DNA of 64,000 bases, taken from positions 62,001 to 126,000 of the forward strand of contig JAEZKQ010000024.1 of the NCBI GenBank assembly GCA_023436115.1, in the 5' to 3' direction. Numbering within the stretch: position 1 is the stretch's first letter; every line of letters begins with the position of its first letter. Source of the stretch: Bacillota bacterium. GTDB taxonomy: Bacteria; Bacillota; Clostridia; Christensenellales; SZUA-584. Made by a program: the position numbers and the translations under genes. Positions 24,102 to 33,087 of the stretch are shown piece after piece. The notes under the pieces were generated by a model that was not told where the DNA came from, ran no database searches, and saw only the letters and a list, made by a program, of their open reading frames with translations.

Positions 24102-24383
24102 TTAGTAACGATCTCTTCTTGATCTGAAGCAATCGCTGCAATACACCGGTCTCTCACCTGTCGGCTGGAACGGAACCTTTGTATTTGCACCGCACTCCGC
24201 ACAGGTCGCATCAAACATAGGACGATCGCTCGTTCTCTTCTGGTGTTTTCTGGACTGGCGGCACTGCTGGCAGCGCTTGGGCTCGTTCTCAAAACCCTTT
24301 TCCCGATAGAATTCCTGCTCGGAAGCGGTAAATACAAATTCAGAACCGCAATCCGCACACGTTAGTGTCCTGTCTTCAAACAT
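24102..24383 (-). CDS. Zinc-ribbon protein with CxxC pairs
   Basis: This 93-residue protein begins MFEDRTLTCADCGSEF and has four CxxC pairs: CADC, CQQC, CAEC and CSDC. The first half resembles the zf-trcl-type zinc-ribbon family and the second, with VPFQPTGERPVYC, the short CxxC-CxxC proteins common in Firmicutes and Chloroflexi. The role is unknown; nucleic-acid binding is a guess from the basic SRKHQKR stretch. AAGGAG precedes ATG 24383, which is why the upstream frame to 24506 is not used. Confidence 0.8.
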   Translation of the reverse strand: MFEDRTLTCADCGSEFVFTASEQEFYREKGFENEPKRCQQCRQSRKHQKRTSDRPMFDATCAECGANTKVPFQPTGERPVYCSDCFRSRRDRY

Positions 24384-24640
24384 TTTTTCTCCTTTTTTTG
24401 TAACCATGGTTCTTAAAGACGAGATGACATTTCTTAACTCCGGTTTAATGTTACTTTCGAACACCAGCGCGGCCAGAAACTTTTTCTTCGGCTTTTGAAC
24501 GACCATTGTATTTTATATGTACTACATATGCAATACATATTTATCTAATAATATCACCAAACTGCTCTTGCGTCAACACTGTTGCAGCGCAAATTGCCCG
24601 TTTATAAGCCCTTTTTCGATGCCTAATCACGAAGCAGAAA

Positions 24641-26371
24641 CTATGCCGTTGGCGAGGTAGCAGGTTGTTCTGGCGTTTCCGTGGGCGGCTGATCCGGTGG
24701 TCCTGAGGGATCCGTAGGCGGCGGTGTCGGCGTTACAACCGGTATACTCGGATCAGCGTAATTAGCATAGACTAAACCCGTATATGACCGGTAGGAGCTT
24801 TTCTCATACACTTCGGTATGAAGCTCTTTACCGTTAAGATCGAGTATATGCTTATACGATGTCGCTGATGTCGATCCGCGCGCTTCCCTGTAGGTCACGG
24901 ATTTTCCAACGGGTATCCGAGTGCCGTCAGGAGTAACGGTCGCGTTGTAGACAATCGTTGTTTCAGGTTTCGCACCTGTACCTCCCCTCTCTGACGTAAA
25001 CGTAAGAATCACATCGCCATAGGTGGGGTCTACAACAGGCGTCCCGTAAATCTCTACTGTGACATTCTTTTCTTTGTAATTGATATACGACACGATAAAC
25101 ATCGGTGTCGGGTTATTATTCTTAAGTTTTAGATCGGGGCCGCCTGTGCTGATCGTCGCATCCAGTCCGATCGGGATATAATCCGAAATAATCGAATGAT
25201 GCTTGTAATCCGTGACTTCAATACCCGATCTGATAGCCGCATTGTATAGCGTGCTGGAAATCTGGCACACACCGCCGCCCGGATCGGGCACAAAAGCGCC
25301 GCCGTTAATTCCCGCCGCTTCCTTCCAGCCGGTCGATGTCTTTCTCGGGCCAGCCTCTTCGTTGACCGACCATTCCACACCCGGCTGCAAAATGATGCCA
25401 CCTACAATATCACACATTTTGGCTACATTATACACACGGTTCGAGCCATCATGATTTGAATAACTTGATGTCCACGATGCCACAAGCTGTGTCTGCGCTT
25501 TAATCTGCTCAAGCGTCACAGTAGGTTCCGTGACTTGAGTCGGAGTTGAGATGACGGACGTCAAATCGCCGTTTTGCACCGCTTCAAGTATCAGCGCTGC
25601 CAGTTCGTCCACATCTGTCTTCGTTCCCCTTTGCTCAGGCGTATATAAAAAGCGCGATATGTTGGCATCCTTAGGTATATAATTTTCGATATATTTTTTG
25701 TTCTGCCAATACTGATACCGAAACTTATTCGGCATCTCGGTATCAGGAATACGCACAAGTCCCGAAACTTCCTCTGTTCCTTTTCCATAAGAATCGGTCG
25801 GTATGGTATATGGCGTGCCGTCTTCAAAATAGCCATCCGGCATAAACGTATAGGTGGCATCCTTAGCCTCAACGTTAAACGGTTCGCCCAAAGATACTAA
25901 AGCTGCTTTGACACTTGCTTCGTCTGCGGAAATGCTGACTTTAAAATCTTTTCCGCCGTCCTTAATGTCCGCAAGTTCTTCACTGCGCTTTTTAAAATCC
26001 CCGCTGCGGCTAAATTCTGAGGCTTGGGCAATGATGTCCTCATAATCGGTTGTGAGGCCGATAGTCTCAGCGTCAAGCGCCGTCACGACGCCGCCGACAT
26101 CAAATTGAAGCTGTGTGGCATCCATCAAATCAGCCGCGAGAGCTTTCGTGGCCTCACGCGCTTCTTCTTTCGTCATCCCGGAGATATCAATGCCGCCGAC
26201 GCTCACACCATTTGCTATCGTGCCATAGTCTAATATACGCTCAATGTTGCTTGCATCCTTAGATCCAAAAACCAGAACACCAGCTACACCCAACGCGACA
26301 ATGAGTACACTCACAGACACGATTAAGAATATTTTTAAGCCCTTATTGTTCTTGCCCTTTCCGTCGGCCAT
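24641..26371 (-). CDS. VanW-family cell-envelope protein (paralogue 1)
   Basis: This 576-residue protein is anchored by one N-terminal helix (IFLIVSVSVLIVALGVAGVL), followed by a putative peptidoglycan-binding module (about residues 50-250) and a VanW domain with VEWSVNEEAGPR and PGGGVCQISSTLYNAAIR. A G5-like strand region follows (VTYREARGSTSATSY), and the tail is Pro/Thr rich. VanW occurs in some vancomycin-resistance clusters, but such stand-alone envelope proteins are common in Clostridia and their function is unknown. The paralogue lies immediately upstream. Confidence 0.9.
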   Translation of the reverse strand: MADGKGKNNKGLKIFLIVSVSVLIVALGVAGVLVFGSKDASNIERILDYGTIANGVSVGGIDISGMTKEEAREATKALAADLMDATQLQFDVGGVVTALDAETIGLTTDYEDIIAQASEFSRSGDFKKRSEELADIKDGGKDFKVSISADEASVKAALVSLGEPFNVEAKDATYTFMPDGYFEDGTPYTIPTDSYGKGTEEVSGLVRIPDTEMPNKFRYQYWQNKKYIENYIPKDANISRFLYTPEQRGTKTDVDELAALILEAVQNGDLTSVISTPTQVTEPTVTLEQIKAQTQLVASWTSSYSNHDGSNRVYNVAKMCDIVGGIILQPGVEWSVNEEAGPRKTSTGWKEAAGINGGAFVPDPGGGVCQISSTLYNAAIRSGIEVTDYKHHSIISDYIPIGLDATISTGGPDLKLKNNNPTPMFIVSYINYKEKNVTVEIYGTPVVDPTYGDVILTFTSERGGTGAKPETTIVYNATVTPDGTRIPVGKSVTYREARGSTSATSYKHILDLNGKELHTEVYEKSSYRSYTGLVYANYADPSIPVVTPTPPPTDPSGPPDQPPTETPEQPATSPTA

Positions 26372-26475
26372 CCAATCTTCCTCCAGTATATATGCTTTCC
26401 CAACTTAAATTATCATACAATAAATCCTCTTGTTTGTAAACCACGACAACGGCTGCTTCCTTTCACCCGGAATTC

Positions 26476-27972
26476 TTATTCCACAGGCTGCATCACTGCA
26501 CCCGGATCAGGGCCATTGACATAATAAACGCCCTTAAACGCTTTATATGTATCCTTGGAAAACAGCTCGGATTTAACAACGTTCCCGTTTGCATCCAGGT
26601 ACTGTTTATACACTTCCCATGTCTGACCGTCACGTGACTTGACCCACTCCACGGTTTTTCCGGCTGAAATAGGTGTTCCTTCAGGATCGGTCGTCGCGTT
26701 GTAATGGTATTCCGATTCGGGGGCGGTGTCGGTCGCCACCTGCGTATTCGTGAATTCGACTTTGTAGCCATGTGTCAGCGGCGGGCCGTAAACCTCGACC
26801 GTCAGTTCCTTATTCCTCTCATCCATAAATGCGGCGATATAGACCGGCATATCATATGGATTGGAAATCTTAAGATCCGGGCTGCCCGTGCTGATGGTGG
26901 CATCCATACCTTTGGGTATATAGGATGACGGCCAGCTGTGCGCTCTTCTTTCTACCACGGTGAGTTCAGCGCGTATGACCGCGTTATAAAGCGTGCTCGA
27001 CACCTGGCAAACGCCGCCGCCCACTTCCATGCGGTATTTGCCGTCTGCAATTCCGGGTGCGTAAGCCCAGCCCACTGTTTTCGCGGTATCATCATTTCTG
27101 GGACCGGCGGCTTCATTGATCGACCATGTTTCACCCGGCTCAATGATCGTACCGTTGACGACACCTGCCATAATCCGAATATTCGTGACACGATCTTTGT
27201 CATCAAGCCCGCTGCCATCAAACGATGACTTGTATTTGCCGATAAGCTGTGTATTGGCCTTGAGCGTTTCTACATCGATGGCTGCATTGGTAATCACAGC
27301 CGGCGCTTCCACCACGCTAAAGTCCCCGTTGTTCACATTCGTGCTGATCAGCTTGGCCAAAGCTTTCACATCAATATCCACACCCGTTACTTCATCGATA
27401 TATGTAAACCGGCCTTCGCCCAGCACGTCGTCAGCTATCTGAAGCGTTGCGTCTTGCGGCAGCGTATCTATCGTCGGTTTGAGCGCTGTGATCTTTTCCA
27501 ACACGAGCGCTTCATCGGCATACAGACCGATCTCAAAATTCATGCCGCTTTCCTGCGCCTGCGCTTTTTGTTCTCTAATAAGTTCGCCGTCTCCCAACTG
27601 GCCGAAAAGCATAGCCTTTTGAAGCGTTTGGGCAAGCCCCGCTTTTATGCCCAGCTCCGGCGCTGTGTAGGTATGCTCCACTCCGCCTGCGGTAAACGTA
27701 TAAGTAAATCCCGCTTCAATCTGAGCGGCAGCCGCAGTCAGACTTTCATTGGCAAGCGCCTGCTCGTAGCTTTGACCGGATATATCCACACCCTCAACCG
27801 AAATGCCTTGTATAAAGCGCCCCGTTTCAATCAGCCTAGCCTCACGCTGCTCAGGTGTCATGCCGGCGCCGCTAAGCAGCAATATCAGCACCACGATCAG
27901 CGCTACGATCAAAACTCCTAAAGACAAAAGCATTATTTTAAATAATTGAATATTATTGGATCGCCTCCGCAT
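26476..27972 (-). CDS. VanW-family cell-envelope protein (paralogue 2)
   Basis: This 498-residue protein has the same layout as its downstream neighbour: N-terminal membrane helix, putative peptidoglycan-binding module, VanW domain (ETWSINEAAGPR, VGGGVCQVSSTLYNAVIR) and a G5-like segment (VEWVKSRDGQTWEVY). It lacks the long Pro/Thr tail. The 104-base gap and shared order point to an old tandem duplication. The start MRRRSNNIQ gives a positive-inside anchor. Confidence 0.9.
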   Translation of the reverse strand: MRRRSNNIQLFKIMLLSLGVLIVALIVVLILLLSGAGMTPEQREARLIETGRFIQGISVEGVDISGQSYEQALANESLTAAAAQIEAGFTYTFTAGGVEHTYTAPELGIKAGLAQTLQKAMLFGQLGDGELIREQKAQAQESGMNFEIGLYADEALVLEKITALKPTIDTLPQDATLQIADDVLGEGRFTYIDEVTGVDIDVKALAKLISTNVNNGDFSVVEAPAVITNAAIDVETLKANTQLIGKYKSSFDGSGLDDKDRVTNIRIMAGVVNGTIIEPGETWSINEAAGPRNDDTAKTVGWAYAPGIADGKYRMEVGGGVCQVSSTLYNAVIRAELTVVERRAHSWPSSYIPKGMDATISTGSPDLKISNPYDMPVYIAAFMDERNKELTVEVYGPPLTHGYKVEFTNTQVATDTAPESEYHYNATTDPEGTPISAGKTVEWVKSRDGQTWEVYKQYLDANGNVVKSELFSKDTYKAFKGVYYVNGPDPGAVMQPVE

Positions 27973-28088
27973 CCTAGCCCTCCCCTTTTCCGCTGTGCAA
28001 TAATACAGCTAAAGATATAATAATATAAGACCTTTGTAAATAACAATGAAAATAGTGTCATTGACTTTACAATATTGTCATTTTAAAC

Positions 28089-28487
28089 TCAGTCACGGCT
28101 TTCCATGATCTTCACATAGACTTTTCTATGCCGGGGCCCGTCAAACTCGCAAAAATAAATGCTCTGCCAAGTGCCCAGCACAAGATGCCCGTCTTGTACA
28201 ATAACCGTTAATGAAAAGCCTGTCATCATGGCTTTTGTGTGCGCATCAGAATTGCCTTCTCCATGATAAAAACCGCTGTTTGGCACAGCGCGTTCCAAAG
28301 CAAAAAGCAAATCTCTCTTGACATCCGGGTCCGCATTTTCATTGATTGAGACACCCGCAGTGGTATGCGGTATAAACACACAAACGAGGCCTGTTTGCAC
28401 ACCGCTTTCCTTTAAACACCGGCTTATATCAGCTGTGATGTCTACAAGCTCGCATCTTTTTGTTGTAGAAATACTAATTGTTTTCAC
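28089..28487 (-). CDS. YjbQ-family (UPF0047) protein
   Basis: This 132-residue protein begins MKTISISTTKRCELVDITAD and carries the conserved CVFIPHTTAGVSINENADPD and YHGEGNSDAHTKAMMTG. Family members are annotated as secondary thiamine-phosphate synthase from low activity of the E. coli protein; the physiological role is unsettled. It overlaps the end of rex by 14 bases, so it is co-expressed with the redox repressor. Confidence 0.9.
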   Translation of the reverse strand: MKTISISTTKRCELVDITADISRCLKESGVQTGLVCVFIPHTTAGVSINENADPDVKRDLLFALERAVPNSGFYHGEGNSDAHTKAMMTGFSLTVIVQDGHLVLGTWQSIYFCEFDGPRHRKVYVKIMESRD

Positions 28488-29112
28488 TGTTATCCCTCAT
28501 ATGATAGGAGAGTATATATAAGCTGTCACTCAAATGGACATTTTCAACACTGACACCGCGGCGCACCTGTACGTCCACCGGAGCAAAATTCCATATTCCT
28601 TTCACGCCCAGGCTGACCAGTTCGTCTGCTGTTTTCTGCGCATACTGTTTGGGTACGGCGATAATGCCGATATCCACTGCATTCTTTTCTAAAAAAACGG
28701 ACAGCTCATTCATAGGCCGGATGATTAATCCACCCACCTCGCGCCCGACCGCTTGTTCATCTGAGTCAAAAACACCAATGATATGATAGCCCTCATTGGC
28801 AAAATGCCTGTATTTTAAAAGCGCTTGTCCGATATTTCCCGCGCCAACGATGACCGCCTTGTAAGAGGAACCGATACCCAGTATCTTCATGATCTCCAGC
28901 TTTAAGCGGCACACCTGATAGCCATAACCCTGTTGCCCGAATCCGCCAAAGCAATTGAGATCCCGCCTTATCTGGGAAGCGTTCAGATTCATCTCGCTAC
29001 TCATGCGGGACGATGAAACGCGTTCAATCCCAGCCGCCTCAAGTTCAGATAGATACCGGTAGTATTTTGGCAATCTGTGTATCACCGCTTCAGAAATCCG
29101 ATTATCCTGCAT
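28474..29112 (-). CDS. rex: Redox-sensing transcriptional repressor Rex
   Basis: This 212-residue protein senses the NADH/NAD+ ratio and represses fermentation and respiration genes. The winged helix (RMSSEMNLNASQIRRDLNCF, then GGFGQQGYGY) is followed by a Rossmann domain with VGAGNIGQALL and VDIGIIAVP. It is the first gene of a two-gene unit with yjbQ. I found no clear TTGTTAA-N4-TTAACAA operator in its own upstream region. Confidence 0.95.
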   Translation of the reverse strand: MQDNRISEAVIHRLPKYYRYLSELEAAGIERVSSSRMSSEMNLNASQIRRDLNCFGGFGQQGYGYQVCRLKLEIMKILGIGSSYKAVIVGAGNIGQALLKYRHFANEGYHIIGVFDSDEQAVGREVGGLIIRPMNELSVFLEKNAVDIGIIAVPKQYAQKTADELVSLGVKGIWNFAPVDVQVRRGVSVENVHLSDSLYILSYHMRDNSENN

Positions 29113-29138
29113 GACTTAAGCCCCCCTTTCTTTGATGT

Positions 29139-29166
29139 ATTATAACATAATAATTGCAACAAACAA
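29139..29166 (-). promoter_or_regulatory. Candidate rex promoter
   Basis: On the minus strand TTGTTT (29161-29166) and a perfect TATAAT (29139-29144) are separated by 16 bases, 27 bases before the rex start. Confidence 0.45.
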
Positions 29167-29324
29167 AGCTTTTAAGCATTGCTTTTTCATTAATTTGACA
29201 ATACACAAAATATTCCTCAAATTCAGCCTAATACTGTTTGACGGCTATGAGACAAAAGAGTAGAATACACTTAATACAAAATTCATTCGCATATATTTTA
29301 TACCATACCGCAAATCCATAACTT

Positions 29325-29343
29325 TGCCATGTTATATATGGCA
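29325..29343 (+). promoter_or_regulatory. Palindrome upstream of the PYQGY-tail membrane protein
   Basis: TGCCAT-gttatat-ATGGCA lies between TTGCCA (possible -35) and TTATAA (possible -10), 34 bases before the ATG. It could be an operator; evidence is positional only. Confidence 0.3.
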
Positions 29344-29376
29344 TTAATTATAAATGTATAAATCTGGGAGGTTTTT

Positions 29377-30072
29377 ATGGACAAAAGAGGTAGAACATCG
29401 GCGTTCGTCTTAGGTCTCATTGCGGGCATTTTTAACATTCTGTTAAGCATTATATTCCTTTTTGCCGGTATCGTTGCATCGGCAGGGTCATCATTGTTGG
29501 GTTTAGGCTCCGCGACTGGCATCATATGGGCGATTTTGGCCTTGGCCTTCATCGCAGCAATTATTAATCTCATCGGCGGCTGTATATGCCGCAGCAACCG
29601 CACAGCGGGTGGTGTCATGATGCTAGTGACCGCATTGCCGCTTCTTATCTTAAGCCTCATAGGTCTCATTTCATTGGGAGCCTACCCTTATTATGGCTTG
29701 GAGGGAAGCATCATTCTGTGTGTGTTTCTGCTGATTATTGAGCTGCTTTCAATCGCCGGCGCCGTGCTTGCGTTCGTACCGCCCAAAACGACCGGTTATT
29801 CATATGGCCAGCCTTACCCGGGCTATGGACAGATGCCATACGGCCAGCAGCCATACCAAGGCTATGCGCAGCAGCCGTATCAGAATTATGCGCAGCAGCC
29901 ATACCAGGGTTATGGAAAGCCGCCCTATGGTCAGCCGCAAGCCTTTGATCCGCAGGCCTCTGCACAGCAGCCCTATTCACAGCCGCATACGGAGACGACC
30001 GAGCAGACACCAAATGAACCCGGCCAAAACGCACCGCCAAGCAGCGAAAGCGGTATCACTCCGGATATGTAG
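29377..30072 (+). CDS. Four-helix membrane protein with Tyr/Gln/Pro-rich tail
   Basis: This 231-residue protein begins MDKRGRTSAFVLGLIAGIFN. Four hydrophobic segments fill residues 8-135 in a layout like small four-helix (DUF4064-type) membrane proteins. The last 95 residues are low-complexity cytoplasmic or surface tail with units such as QQPYQGYA, QQPYQNYA and QQPYQGYG, repeated at the DNA level. Function unknown. GGGAGG precedes the ATG. A strong terminator follows. Confidence 0.7.
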   Translation: MDKRGRTSAFVLGLIAGIFNILLSIIFLFAGIVASAGSSLLGLGSATGIIWAILALAFIAAIINLIGGCICRSNRTAGGVMMLVTALPLLILSLIGLISLGAYPYYGLEGSIILCVFLLIIELLSIAGAVLAFVPPKTTGYSYGQPYPGYGQMPYGQQPYQGYAQQPYQNYAQQPYQGYGKPPYGQPQAFDPQASAQQPYSQPHTETTEQTPNEPGQNAPPSSESGITPDM

Positions 30073-30082
30073 CCAGCAAAAC

Positions 30083-30120
30083 CAAAGGCCCATCGGCTTA
30101 AATGCCAAGGGCCTTTTTTT
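30083..30120 (+). terminator. Terminator between converging genes
   Basis: AAGGCCC and GGGCCTT enclose a 17-base loop with inner GGC/GCC pairing, followed by seven T on the plus strand. On the minus strand the same stem is followed by TGGTTTTG, so it may also serve the oxidoreductase gene. Confidence 0.75.
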
Positions 30121-30183
30121 GTCCTTGTTATTATTGAAAAAACAGACTTGCTTTAAGTTTACTTTTCACGATAACCAGAATCT

Positions 30184-32640
30184 TTATATGAACAAGTTTG
30201 TATCGCTGCTTTCCGCCGCGCCAAGGTAAGATGCCACGCCCGCAAGCTCCACACCGTCGATCAGCTCTTCCTTGTGTATGCCCATCACATCCATCGACAT
30301 TGTACAGGCTACCAACTTCACGCCGTTCTTCTTAGCTTGTGCAATGAGTTCATCCAGCGTCGCCACATTCTTTTTCTTCATGATACCCTTCATCATGACC
30401 GAGCCCATACCCAGCATGTTCATCTTCGACAGCTTGAGTCTGGATGTCCCGCGCGGCATCATAGCGCTGAACATATTCTCTATAAACGTCTTTTTTACTT
30501 TGACCTTTTCATGGCGGCGCAGAATATTAAGGCCCCAGAATGTAAAAAACATGGTGACTTTACGACCCATCGCCGCCGCACCGTTGGCAATTATAAAGCT
30601 CGCCAACGCTTTATCCATATCACCGCTGAACACCACCATAGATTTATCATTGCCCGAGGCGCTCACGCAGGCGCCGGGTGCAGCCGCCTCTCCTTCAATA
30701 CCCTTTTTAATCCATACTGCGAAGCCGTTATCCAGCTTTTCGCCTTTCAGATACGTATTCTTAGTCCGTGCGCACCACGCTGATGCATCCGCAAAAAATC
30801 CGGGGTCTGTGGATGTAATGTTGATAATGTCTCCTTCCTTGGCTTCCAGCATGGCCTCATACAGCTTGATCACCGGCCCAGGGCACTGAAGCCCGCAAGC
30901 GTTGACAGTGAGCGTGTTGGCAGAGTTGACTGCGGTTTTGGGAATGCTCTTGACTTCCTTCATAGCCTTGGCTCCTTCCTGTGCACCGAGCGTGTAATCT
31001 TTGCTGGCTGTTCGGTATGTGATATAGCCGCCCGCAAGATTGCGCACATCCTTGAATCCATTCTGAAGCATCAGGCGGCTCGCGATATAGGCACGGATAC
31101 CCACCGCACAAAAAACAATATACGTTTTATCTTTGTCTAGCGTATCAAGCTTCTCACGCAAGCTGTCCACAGGGATATTGATGCTGCCGGGAATGGTGCC
31201 CATCGACACCTCGGCGGTTGTCCGCACATCCAGCATCACAGCATCCTCGCTCATCGTTTTTAGCTCACCGAACGTAACGCTGTGCATAAGACCCGATAGT
31301 ATGTTGTCAGCCGAATAGCCGGCCATATTGACCGGGTCTTTCGCAGATGAATACGGCGGCGCATAGCAAAGCTCAAGCTCCTCCAAATCATAAACTGTGG
31401 CACCAAACCGCATTGCGGCAGCGATCACATCGATACGCTTATCAATGCCTTTATAACCCACTGCTTGGGCCCCCAACACTTTGCCGTCCTTAGCAAACAA
31501 CAGCTTCATTGTGAGCGGCATGCCGCCCGGGTAATATCCCGCGTGCGACAACGGATGAATCACTGTCACATGATAATCCTCGTGGATTTTCTTGCCTGCG
31601 TTTTGCAGCTGTTTCTCATTGAGGCCTGTTGAAGCCACCGTCATATCAAAGACCTTCGCCACACTGGAACCCAGCGTACCTTTATAGCGTCTGTTCAAAC
31701 CGCATATGTTGTCCGCTGCCATACGTCCCATTTTATTGGCCGGCCCCGCCAGCGGTATCATAGTCTTCTCACGGCTCACATAATGCTCGACCTGTACGGC
31801 ATCACCCACGGCATAGATGCTTTTATCCGAGGTGCGCAAATATTCATCCACAACGATCCCGCCGCGCTCATTTGTCTCCAGTCCGCACGCAACAGCCAAG
31901 CCCGAATTCGGCTTCACACCGATGGCGAGTATGACAATATCCGCCTCGACACGGCGCTTATCAGTCACCACATTCACGCCGTTTTCAGTCTCATCAAAGC
32001 GCATAACGCGCTCGGACAGCGCCAGCTTAACGCCGTTTTCCGTAAGATGCTTATGAACGATCTGTGCCATCTCGAAATCAACAGGCGCCATCACTTGATC
32101 CAGCATTTCAACAAGCGTGACCGAGAGCCCCGCATGAACGAGGTTTTCGGCCATCTCCAAACCGATAAATCCGCCACCTACGACAACGGCTCTTTTCGGA
32201 TTGTTTTGTTTTAGGGCTTCAATAATCGCGTCCATATCGGGTATATTCCAGAGAGATTTAACCCTGTCACTCTGCGCACCGGGGATATTCGGCACGATTG
32301 GCGTGGAGCCCGGAGAGAGTACCAACACATCATAGCTCTCGATATAAGTTTGGTTTTCGCGTGCCACTGTCACCGTTTTGGCTTGCCGGTCGATAGACTT
32401 CACTTCGCTGTTCACGCGCACGTCAACGTTAAATCGCGAATGAAATGCTTCAGGCGTTTGCAGCAGCAGCTTATCTCGCTGCTCTATAACGCCGCCAATG
32501 TGGTACGGAAGTCCGCAGTTTGCAAAAGAGATATAAGGCCCCTTTTCCAGCATAACGATCTCCGCGGATTCATCAAGCCGCCTTAAACGTGCCGCACAGC
32601 TCGCGCCGCCCGCCACACCGCCTACTACGACAACCTTCAT
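30184..32640 (-). CDS. CoA-disulfide-reductase-like flavoprotein fused to rhodanese, TusA and DsrE modules
   Basis: This 818-residue fusion handles sulfur. Residues 1-450 are a pyridine-nucleotide-disulfide oxidoreductase: FAD site GGVAGGASCAARLRR, single redox cysteine in SFANCGLPYH (Cys42, as in CoA-disulfide reductases) and NAD site VVVGGGFIGLEMAENL. About 460-550 is a rhodanese domain with loop CAVGIRA. About 575-645 is a TusA-like carrier with CGLQCPGPV. The remainder is DsrE-like with FSGDMDKALASFIIANG and CTMSMDVMGI. Together they could pass persulfide sulfur from CoA or small thiols to an acceptor. The ferredoxin gene five bases upstream suggests an electron partner. Confidence 0.92.
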   Translation of the reverse strand: MKVVVVGGVAGGASCAARLRRLDESAEIVMLEKGPYISFANCGLPYHIGGVIEQRDKLLLQTPEAFHSRFNVDVRVNSEVKSIDRQAKTVTVARENQTYIESYDVLVLSPGSTPIVPNIPGAQSDRVKSLWNIPDMDAIIEALKQNNPKRAVVVGGGFIGLEMAENLVHAGLSVTLVEMLDQVMAPVDFEMAQIVHKHLTENGVKLALSERVMRFDETENGVNVVTDKRRVEADIVILAIGVKPNSGLAVACGLETNERGGIVVDEYLRTSDKSIYAVGDAVQVEHYVSREKTMIPLAGPANKMGRMAADNICGLNRRYKGTLGSSVAKVFDMTVASTGLNEKQLQNAGKKIHEDYHVTVIHPLSHAGYYPGGMPLTMKLLFAKDGKVLGAQAVGYKGIDKRIDVIAAAMRFGATVYDLEELELCYAPPYSSAKDPVNMAGYSADNILSGLMHSVTFGELKTMSEDAVMLDVRTTAEVSMGTIPGSINIPVDSLREKLDTLDKDKTYIVFCAVGIRAYIASRLMLQNGFKDVRNLAGGYITYRTASKDYTLGAQEGAKAMKEVKSIPKTAVNSANTLTVNACGLQCPGPVIKLYEAMLEAKEGDIINITSTDPGFFADASAWCARTKNTYLKGEKLDNGFAVWIKKGIEGEAAAPGACVSASGNDKSMVVFSGDMDKALASFIIANGAAAMGRKVTMFFTFWGLNILRRHEKVKVKKTFIENMFSAMMPRGTSRLKLSKMNMLGMGSVMMKGIMKKKNVATLDELIAQAKKNGVKLVACTMSMDVMGIHKEELIDGVELAGVASYLGAAESSDTNLFI

Positions 32641-32645
32641 TTTCC

Positions 32646-32837
32646 TTACCTCTCTTCCTCAAATACCAATGCACCCATTGGACAAAAACGTACGCACTTT
32701 GCGCACTCAATGCATTTAGTTTGCTCAACAAACGGCGCTGCCACACCGGTTTGCGCAAGCGCCCCAACAGGGCATACCCTGACAGAAGGACATGCATGAT
32801 TCTGCGGACATCTATGTTTTAAAACTTTGAGTTTCAA
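32646..32837 (-). CDS. Small 2[4Fe-4S]-type ferredoxin
   Basis: This 63-residue protein has CIECAKCVRFCP, a complete CxxCxxCxxxCP cluster motif, and an atypical first motif (CPQNHACPSVRVCP) that may hold a second cluster. Translation probably starts at TTG 32837, with AAGGGGG upstream. It precedes the sulfur oxidoreductase gene by five bases, so it is probably its electron donor or acceptor. Confidence 0.85.
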   Translation of the reverse strand: MKLKVLKHRCPQNHACPSVRVCPVGALAQTGVAAPFVEQTKCIECAKCVRFCPMGALVFEEER

Positions 32838-33087
32838 TTTTGTCTGGCCCCCTTGTTGTTAATTTTCGATACTTTTTTCACAAGACTAATATATATACAT
32901 GAGATTTATTTTACCGTAACTTTGTCACGCAAACTCTTTCAAAGGCGATGTGTTTCGGCAAGTTTATCATATAGGCGTATGATATTGACATTATTTATTT
33001 CCTAACCTATACTCAAGTCATGGTTTAATATGGCACAATTTCCATCTCTCTATTTCCCCGTCAAAATCAGCGAAAGGTCGCAATTCT

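Noticed and set aside
29799..29945. Repeated units resembling a short tandem-repeat or CRISPR array
   Set aside because: They are in-frame codons for PYQGY-like peptide repeats, with no constant repeat/spacer structure.
32838..33087. 250-base gap between the ferredoxin and DUF2569-like genes
   Set aside because: A/T rich; searched for hairpins, small ORFs and RNA genes and saw nothing supportable.
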